From Chloroflexota bacterium (GTDB lineage: Bacteria; Chloroflexota; UBA6077; CF-72): a stretch of 9,387 nt of DNA. The stretch covers positions 1 to 9,387 of the forward strand of contig JAFAPL010000705.1 of NCBI GenBank assembly GCA_019247135.1, in the 5' to 3' direction. This document shows positions 5,724 through 9,387 of the stretch, piece by piece; positions within the stretch are counted from its first letter, which is position 1; each line of letters begins with the position of its first letter. A program made the position numbers and the translations under genes. Under the pieces are notes generated by a model. It saw only the letters and a program-made list of their open reading frames with translations. It made no database searches and was not told the origin of the DNA.

Positions 5724-8200
5724 TACTGCACTCCGGGAGGCGCGAGCGCCGTCCGCAATTGCGGTACGACCACGTCACCGCTGTTCAATCCATTGGAATT
5801 GCCGACGGCGACCACCTGTCCATCCGCCAGCCCACTCGTGATCTGGACATATTGATCACTGACCAGACCAGTCTGGACGTTCGTCCGTTGCGCCTTGCCG
5901 CCATCGAGTGTGATCACGGTAGCCGGCGCATTCGGCGAGAGTGATCCGACAATGGCTTCACGCGGCACCATCAGCGCGTTCGGTTGGGCACTCGTAACGA
6001 TGTTGATCTGGGCCATCATGCCTGCGCGCAGCTTGTTGCCGACATCTTTCGGATCGATGTGGACAGTCGCCGTACGGGTTTTCTGATCGATCGCCGGAGC
6101 GATCGTGGTCACAATACCCGTAAAGCTCTGGTCCGGGTACGCGGGCACCTGAAAGGATACGGGCTGCCCTTCCGAAACACGCCCCAATTGTGCTTCGTCG
6201 ACATTGGCATCCACTTCTAACGACGGCGGGATCAAGACGACGATCGGAGATTGGGGACTGACGAGTGCACCTGGCGAAACCTGCCTGTCGAAGACGATGC
6301 CGTCCACCGGCGCCACAACCTCCGTCTCGCGCACGCCGAGCTCGGCGAGCTGCAGCGCGGCCTGGGCTTGATCCACGGCGGCCTGAGCCGCCTGGACGTC
6401 CTGGTCGGTGTATGGATTCTGTGCCTTGTCCAGCTGTGCTTGCGCCTGGTTGACGACGTGCTGTTGCTGCTCGAGGTCGAAGCCCGTGTACGGCTGCGCC
6501 GCTTTCCGCAACTGGTCCTGGGCCTGGCTGACCACCGCCCGCTGAGCCTCGATTTCTTGCTGAGTTGAGGGCTGGCTCGCGAGCGCCACCTGCTGCTCAG
6601 CCTGAGTGATCGCGTCCTGCGCAACCTGGACGTCCTCATCTTGTGGCCCGGCCACGATCTGCTCGAGCCGCGCTTGATCTGCCTTGAGTTTTTCGCGGGC
6701 CGCGTCGACGTTCGCCGCGGCGGCCTTGCGCTGCGCTTCGAGCGTGCCGTCCTGGGCAGCCGAAAGGCGCGCCACCGCGACCGTGAGACTATCTTGCGCG
6801 GCGTTCAACTGGCTCTGCGCCTGATCGCGGGCGGCCTGGAGCTGCGAACGCTGCGCCTGCACACCGCCATTGGTGATTGCATCCAGGCGCGATTTCGTAG
6901 CTTTGACCAGCGCGTCGGCGCTGGCGACCTGCGCCTGCAGCGCGACCTGCGAGGCAGGCGTACCACCGCGGCGCAACAGGTCGAGCTGGCCCTGGGCGGC
7001 CTCGACAGCCGTATTGCCAGCGTCGACCGCCGCGTTCGCGGCCGCCTTTGCGGCGCCGCACGCCGTGCTGTTGTCGCCGGCAGCAATCGTCATGATCGTG
7101 CCGGTCGTCGTTCCAGTGATCGGGTTCGTGTGCTGGTTCACTGCCTGACCGATCGGAACGGGTGCACACGCGCCCGCGACGTTTTGCTCCAGGGCCGTCT
7201 GGTTGGACTCGGCGGCCGCTTGCTGTGCCTGCGCCTGGGCCACCGCGGCCTGAGCCTGCGCCACGGTCGCCTGGGGCGGGTTGTAGGCCTGCTTCAATGC
7301 GGCCTGCGCGGCGCTGAGGGAGGCTTGCGCCTGGTCATACGCGGTCTGAGCTGATTGCACGTCCGCCGCGCTCGATCCGGTCTGATTGCGTAATGCGGCG
7401 TCCGCCGAGCTCACCGCGGATTGAGCTGCCGAAACCTGCGACGTCAGCGAATCCGCCTGGCTCTGTAGTGACTGGAGATCGGCCGCGTTCGTGCCGCCTA
7501 ACGCAGCGTAGGCGGCCTCGACGGCCGAGAGCTGCGCCGTGTCGGCGGCTACGGCGCTGGCGGCTGCCTGCCGGACGTCTTCAGTCGCGCCGTTCTGAAG
7601 AGACTGGAGTTTCTGCTGGGCTGAATTGAGCGCTGCCTCGGCGGACGTCACCGTCTCGGGGCGACCACCACTCAGCATCAGATTCAGCTTCGCCTGCTGT
7701 GCAGACAGTGCGGCTTGCGCGGCCGCCACATCGTCGTTGCGACCTTGAGCCTGCATGGCTGCGAGTTTCGCCGCCTGCTGGGCAAGCGCCTCCTGGGCCG
7801 ACTGGATGTCCTGTTCCTTCGGTCCCGCCAGAACCGTTGCCAGCTTGGCTTGCGCCGCCTCGACGTTCGAACGCGCCTGGAGAACTTGAATCTCGGGCGA
7901 GTCCTGATCGAGCTCCGCCAGAACGTCACCCGCGTGGACCGGCGAACCCACACCGACCATGACGGTTTCAACTCGCCCGGTGGCCTTCGGATAGACGGTG
8001 ATCTGATCTTTCGCTCGCACGTCGCCGCTGAATGAGACGACTTGTTGGATGTTGCCGCGCTGCGCGGTACTGGCCGGGACCACCAAAGCCTGATTGGTGT
8101 TCTGGGATGCGCCGGGAACGCTGGCCGGCAACTGGCTGCACCCGACCACCAGGCCGGTAACGAGCGTAGTGCTCAGCAGGGTCATGCGATGGAGTCTCAT
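5723..8200 (-). CDS. Giant HlyD/MacA-type membrane fusion lipoprotein with about 530-residue helical hairpin
   Basis: An 825-residue secreted adaptor of an efflux system. It has a lipoprotein signal: MRLHR n-region, hydrophobic core and lipobox V-V-G-C with Cys21, so it should be lipid-anchored outside the cytoplasmic membrane. The first lipoyl half lies at about 66-98 (VYPKATGRVETV...VHAGDVLAELD) and the second at about 627-655 (EVVAPVDGIVFDRQVSPGAL). Beta-barrel (VDANVDEAQLGRVSEGQP, 663-680) and membrane-proximal domains (MVPREAIVG, 744-752) follow. The roughly 528 residues between the lipoyl halves are Ala/Gln-rich helix, several times longer than in AcrA or MacA, with G/P-containing breaks about every 26 residues at the base of both arms and a Cys345/Cys381 Gly/Thr-rich segment at the exact middle. 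The ATG overlaps the marR stop (ATGA) and has a strong Shine-Dalgarno sequence. The partner is probably the MFS pump, but an ABC pump elsewhere is possible. Confidence 0.92.
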   Translation of the reverse strand: MRLHRMTLLSTTLVTGLVVGCSQLPASVPGASQNTNQALVVPASTAQRGNIQQVVSFSGDVRAKDQITVYPKATGRVETVMVGVGSPVHAGDVLAELDQDSPEIQVLQARSNVEAAQAKLATVLAGPKEQDIQSAQEALAQQAAKLAAMQAQGRNDDVAAAQAALSAQQAKLNLMLSGGRPETVTSAEAALNSAQQKLQSLQNGATEDVRQAAASAVAADTAQLSAVEAAYAALGGTNAADLQSLQSQADSLTSQVSAAQSAVSSADAALRNQTGSSAADVQSAQTAYDQAQASLSAAQAALKQAYNPPQATVAQAQAAVAQAQAQQAAAESNQTALEQNVAGACAPVPIGQAVNQHTNPITGTTTGTIMTIAAGDNSTACGAAKAAANAAVDAGNTAVEAAQGQLDLLRRGGTPASQVALQAQVASADALVKATKSRLDAITNGGVQAQRSQLQAARDQAQSQLNAAQDSLTVAVARLSAAQDGTLEAQRKAAAANVDAAREKLKADQARLEQIVAGPQDEDVQVAQDAITQAEQQVALASQPSTQQEIEAQRAVVSQAQDQLRKAAQPYTGFDLEQQQHVVNQAQAQLDKAQNPYTDQDVQAAQAAVDQAQAALQLAELGVRETEVVAPVDGIVFDRQVSPGALVSPQSPIVVLIPPSLEVDANVDEAQLGRVSEGQPVSFQVPAYPDQSFTGIVTTIAPAIDQKTRTATVHIDPKDVGNKLRAGMMAQINIVTSAQPNALMVPREAIVGSLSPNAPATVITLDGGKAQRTNVQTGLVSDQYVQITSGLADGQVVAVGNSNGLNSGDVVVPQLRTALAPPGVQ
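5731..5734 (-). promoter_or_regulatory. Shine-Dalgarno site of the EmrA-like gene
   Basis: GGAG on the minus strand ends 7 nt before the ATG at 5721-5723. It supports this ATG as the start and independent initiation, although the start codon also overlaps the preceding stop by one base. Confidence 0.6.
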
Positions 8201-8667
8201 GCGACGACCTCCCGCGGCCGAGCCTGGTCGGCCAGCCTGCTGCTAGCGGACAGCAGATACTCGAAAGCTTTCTCGACTGTAGTCAGCTCATCCAGGGTCA
8301 ACTGAGACAAGAGTGCGGTCCATTGCTCGTTGCGGTAGCGAAGCAGCATGTTGACGAGTTCCGCGCCGCGCGGCGTCGGCAAAACACGCGTGATACGCCG
8401 ATCGTCAGGGTCCTCGCGGCGGACGACAAAACCGTGATCGACCAGACGGTCGACGATGCCCGTGATCGTGGACAGCGTCACGCCCAGCGACCGAGCGATC
8501 TGGCCGTGCGTGACACCGTTGTGCTCGGACACGCACATGAGTGCTTTGAGCTGAGGCATCGTCAGCTCGACGCTGAGCCACGCCTGGTCCTGGCCCGTAT
8601 GGAGCGAGCGGAAGAGGGTGCTGCTGCAGTCCATGATTCGCTGAAGCTGCGTGACGTCGTCGTGCAT
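8197..8667 (-). CDS. MarR-family transcriptional regulator
   Basis: A 156-residue winged-helix dimeric DNA-binding protein, the likely ligand-responsive repressor of the efflux operon it heads. The central domain reads LTMPQLKALMCVSEHNGVTH (35-54), a recognition helix region around LGVTLSTITGIVDRLVDHGF (61-80) and the MarR wing signature DPDDRR (86-91), followed by TPRGAEL (98-104). Flanking helices for dimerisation are present and the length is typical. The start is ATG (8665-8667) with GGGAGG 10 nt upstream, a slightly long spacing. Two cysteines (Cys14, Cys45) are present, but redox sensing cannot be claimed from that alone. The stop overlaps the next ATG by 4 nt, so regulator and pump components are translationally linked; autoregulation at the promoter directly upstream is the usual MarR arrangement and is inferred here. 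Confidence 0.94.
   Translation of the reverse strand: MHDDVTQLQRIMDCSSTLFRSLHTGQDQAWLSVELTMPQLKALMCVSEHNGVTHGQIARSLGVTLSTITGIVDRLVDHGFVVRREDPDDRRITRVLPTPRGAELVNMLLRYRNEQWTALLSQLTLDELTTVEKAFEYLLSASSRLADQARPREVVA
8207..8213 (-). promoter_or_regulatory. Strong Shine-Dalgarno site of the giant adaptor gene
   Basis: GGGAGGT on the minus strand, 6 nt before the ATG at 8198-8200 and inside the last codons of marR. It decides for the first Met over Met6 and suggests the adaptor is translated efficiently despite the ATGA overlap. Confidence 0.8.
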
Positions 8668-8677
8668 GCCCGTGCTG

Positions 8678-8683
8678 CCTCCC
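8678..8683 (-). promoter_or_regulatory. Shine-Dalgarno site of marR, abutting a hairpin
   Basis: GGGAGG on the minus strand, 10 nt before the marR ATG. The bases immediately 5' of it (8684-8699) can fold into a 16-nt hairpin that ends exactly where this site begins. Confidence 0.55.
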
Positions 8684-8699
8684 GCCGGCTACAGCCGAC
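8684..8699 (-). promoter_or_regulatory. 5'-UTR hairpin adjoining the marR ribosome site
   Basis: On the minus strand GTCGGCTGTAGCCGGC folds as a near-perfect inverted repeat (7 pairs including one G-U, 2-nt turn; more realistically 6 pairs with a 4-nt loop). It lies between the predicted transcription start and the ribosome site and could shape initiation or be part of a DNA operator. The role is unknown. Confidence 0.4.
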
Positions 8700-8709
8700 T
8701 TTTTGGTCC

Positions 8710-8721
8710 AACGAAATAGTT
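8710..8721. promoter_or_regulatory. Candidate MarR operator (imperfect inverted repeat)
   Basis: AACGAAATAGTT has the form AAC-x-A-xx-T-x-GTT: four of six base pairs are symmetric. It sits just downstream of the predicted transcription start of the marR operon, where a repressor would block transcription. The direct repeat ACGAA also occurs at 8711, 8730 and 8740, around the -10 box. The match to a MarR site is weak and based on position as much as sequence. Confidence 0.3.
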
Positions 8722-8733
8722 AGGGTGGCACGA

Positions 8734-8762
8734 ATAATAACGAAGTGTTTAAGCGATGTCAA
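8734..8762 (-). promoter_or_regulatory. Sigma70-type promoter of the marR-efflux-glycolipid operon
   Basis: On the minus strand TTGACA (8757-8762) is followed after exactly 17 nt by TATTAT (8734-8739): a perfect -35 box and a five-of-six -10 box at optimal spacing, in a notably AT-rich patch of an otherwise GC-rich window. Transcription would start near 8727, giving a leader of about 60 nt before the marR ATG. It is the only clear promoter I see in the window and would serve six tightly packed genes. Confidence 0.82.
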
Positions 8763-8806
8763 CGTAAGCAGGTCGCGCGAGCAGCGGCCGCGTTACGCGA
8801 GAGCGG

Positions 8807-9295
8807 CTAGCGCAGAATGACGGTCTGACGCTCGCCGTTGCGCAGCAGCATCAAGCTGGTGGGCTGGCCGGCCACACGCTGCTTGCCGATCTGCTCCAGA
8901 TCCGCTGCGGAGGCTACGGGCCGCCCCGACAGCTCGACCACGATGTCGCCTGCTTCAACCCCTGCGCGCGCGGCAGCGGAATCCGGTCGGACACTGCCGA
9001 CGTACGCTCCTGCACCGTCCTTGGCGTCAGTCACGCGCAGGCCCAGCCCACCGCCTTTGCGGTGCCGGGATGCCAGCCGCTGCAACCGCGGCATGTCGAA
9101 GCCGACGATGGCTTCCTGATCGTCCGCGATGACCGGCACGCCCATCTGGCGCGTGCGCATGACCATCTCCTGGGCCGCCTGCTGGTCGACCGAGACATCA
9201 CGCGTATCGAAGTCGACGCCCTCCTTGCGAAGGAACTCCTTCGCTCGTACGCACCAGGGTCAAGTCGGGGTCGTGTAGACGGTGACGTCGGCCAC
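8807..9295 (-). CDS. Glutaredoxin-like selenoprotein fused to a PDZ domain (in-frame UGA = selenocysteine)
   Basis: A 162-residue protein if UGA at 9260-9262 is read as selenocysteine. It starts at GTG (9293-9295): ADVTVYTTPT, then residue 12 = Sec, then PWCVRAKEFL, giving a U-P-W-C redox motif in place of C-P-W-C. The thioredoxin/glutaredoxin fold continues with DFDTRDVSVDQ (28-38), the cis-Pro motif MGVPVI (51-56, Pro54) and VGFDMPRLQRL (64-74). Residues 82-162 form a PDZ domain (GLGLRV, VRPDSAAARAGVEAGDIVVEL, a second strand set ending VILR). Coding character is continuous across the UGA and a SECIS-like hairpin follows it. It resembles the small glutaredoxin-like selenoproteins with a Uxx motif that I recall from Chloroflexota and others. 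The likely role is thiol-disulfide or selenenyl chemistry in the cytosol; the substrate is unknown. It lies 8 nt after hemL. Ordinary ORF calling sees only a PDZ protein starting at Met44. Confidence 0.86.
9227..9244 (-). promoter_or_regulatory. Bacterial SECIS-like hairpin
   Basis: On the mRNA, GCGAAGG (9244-9238) pairs perfectly with CCUUCGC (9233-9227) around the loop AGUU (9237-9234). The loop begins 22 nt after the UGA, within the 16-37 nt range given for bacterial SECIS elements, and has a G in its first two bases as expected for SelB contact. It lies inside the coding sequence, as bacterial SECIS elements do. Fold and spacing are seen; function is inferred. Confidence 0.75.
9260..9262 (-). 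other. In-frame UGA, proposed selenocysteine codon
   Basis: It falls at the first Cys position of a CPWC-type motif (T-P-T-UGA-P-W-C). The reading frame is open for 11 codons upstream to the GTG and for 150 codons downstream, and both sides belong to one recognisable glutaredoxin domain. Decoding would need SelB, tRNA-Sec, SelA and SelD encoded elsewhere. Confidence 0.85.
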
Positions 9296-9303
9296 GAGGC
9301 CTA

Positions 9304-9387
9304 TTATGCGGAAATTGCCTCGAACGCGGCGCGACCTGCGTCGATTGTCGCGTCGATGTAGGCGTCGGTGTGTGCGAGGGAGACGAA
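9304..9387 (-). CDS. hemL: Glutamate-1-semialdehyde 2,1-aminomutase, C-terminal fragment
   Basis: The last 27 codons before tandem stops TAA TAG (9301-9306). The tail begins FVSLAHTDAYIDATIDAGRA and ends in AISA. The F-V-S-x-A-H-T-x-x-x-I-D-x-T-I-x-A motif is the characteristic C-terminus of HemL, the PLP enzyme making 5-aminolevulinate for tetrapyrrole synthesis; related class III aminotransferases can look similar, so the call rests on a short stretch. The gene continues beyond the right edge. The selenoprotein GTG follows 8 nt after the first stop, so the two are probably co-transcribed. Confidence 0.7.
   Translation of the reverse strand, partial: FVSLAHTDAYIDATIDAGRAAFEAISA

Noticed and set aside
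8807..9166. Stand-alone 119-residue PDZ protein starting at ATG 9166
   Set aside because: That ATG is inside the glutaredoxin domain, leaving a broken half-fold before the PDZ; no ribosome site supports it, and the frame is coding upstream.
9260..9262. TGA as a real stop, making the upstream part a pseudogene of a glutaredoxin
   Set aside because: The codon replaces exactly a catalytic Cys, both flanks keep the same frame and fold, and a SECIS-like hairpin follows at proper spacing. A random nonsense mutation would not predict these.
1..9387. tRNA, rRNA, CRISPR array, transposase or integrase
   Set aside because: Nothing resembling these was found on either strand; the only arrays are the coding 27-bp repeat and the protein-level helical repeats.

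Overview
The window reads as a chromosomal segment of a GC-rich bacterium. The gene content suggests Chloroflexota or a related terrestrial, probably single-membrane lineage: a PimA-like glycosyltransferase, an LpxL/PatA-like acyltransferase and a CDP-alcohol phosphatidyltransferase lie close together (the gene set used by Actinobacteria for phosphatidylinositol mannosides), membrane-fusion proteins have Ala/Gln-rich helical arms of the kind I associate with Chloroflexota, and there is a glutaredoxin-like selenoprotein. The lineage is inference from gene content only.

Layout. Positions 1-185 (+) hold the C-terminal end of a tungstate-type ABC permease (TupB-like). Everything else is on the minus strand. 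Read in the direction of transcription (right to left) it runs: the last 27 codons of hemL (9304-9387); a UGA-containing glutaredoxin-PDZ selenoprotein (8807-9295); a strong sigma70-type promoter (8734-8762); a MarR regulator (8197-8667); an 825-residue lipoprotein adaptor with a giant helical hairpin (5723-8200); a short EmrA-like adaptor (4719-5723); a DHA2/EmrB-type 14-TM exporter (3109-4713); an LpxL/PatA-like acyltransferase (2230-3102); a PimA-like GT4 glycosyltransferase (1011-2216); a 237-bp gap with two abutting perfect 24-bp palindromes; and a CDP-alcohol phosphatidyltransferase (168-773), whose 3' end overlaps the tupB-like gene by 18 bp.

The six genes from marR to the glycosyltransferase are separated by at most 13 nt and two junctions overlap, so they look like one transcript starting at the promoter upstream of marR. 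A drug-type efflux module thus seems to share its promoter with cell-envelope glycolipid genes. The phosphatidyltransferase probably supplies the lipid acceptor, the GT4 enzyme glycosylates it and the acyltransferase acylates it; the exporter's substrate cannot be read from sequence.

The most striking item is at the right edge. The frame of the apparent 119-residue PDZ ORF continues upstream through one in-frame TGA (9260-9262) into a thioredoxin-fold N-terminus reading T-P-T-(UGA)-P-W-C. The UGA sits at the first Cys of a CxxC redox motif and is followed, 22 nt from UGA to apical loop, by a perfect 7-bp stem with an AGUU loop, as expected of a bacterial SECIS element. Conventional ORF calling truncates this gene to its PDZ half. 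A second structural finding is the mirror symmetry of helix breaks along the two arms of the 825-residue adaptor.
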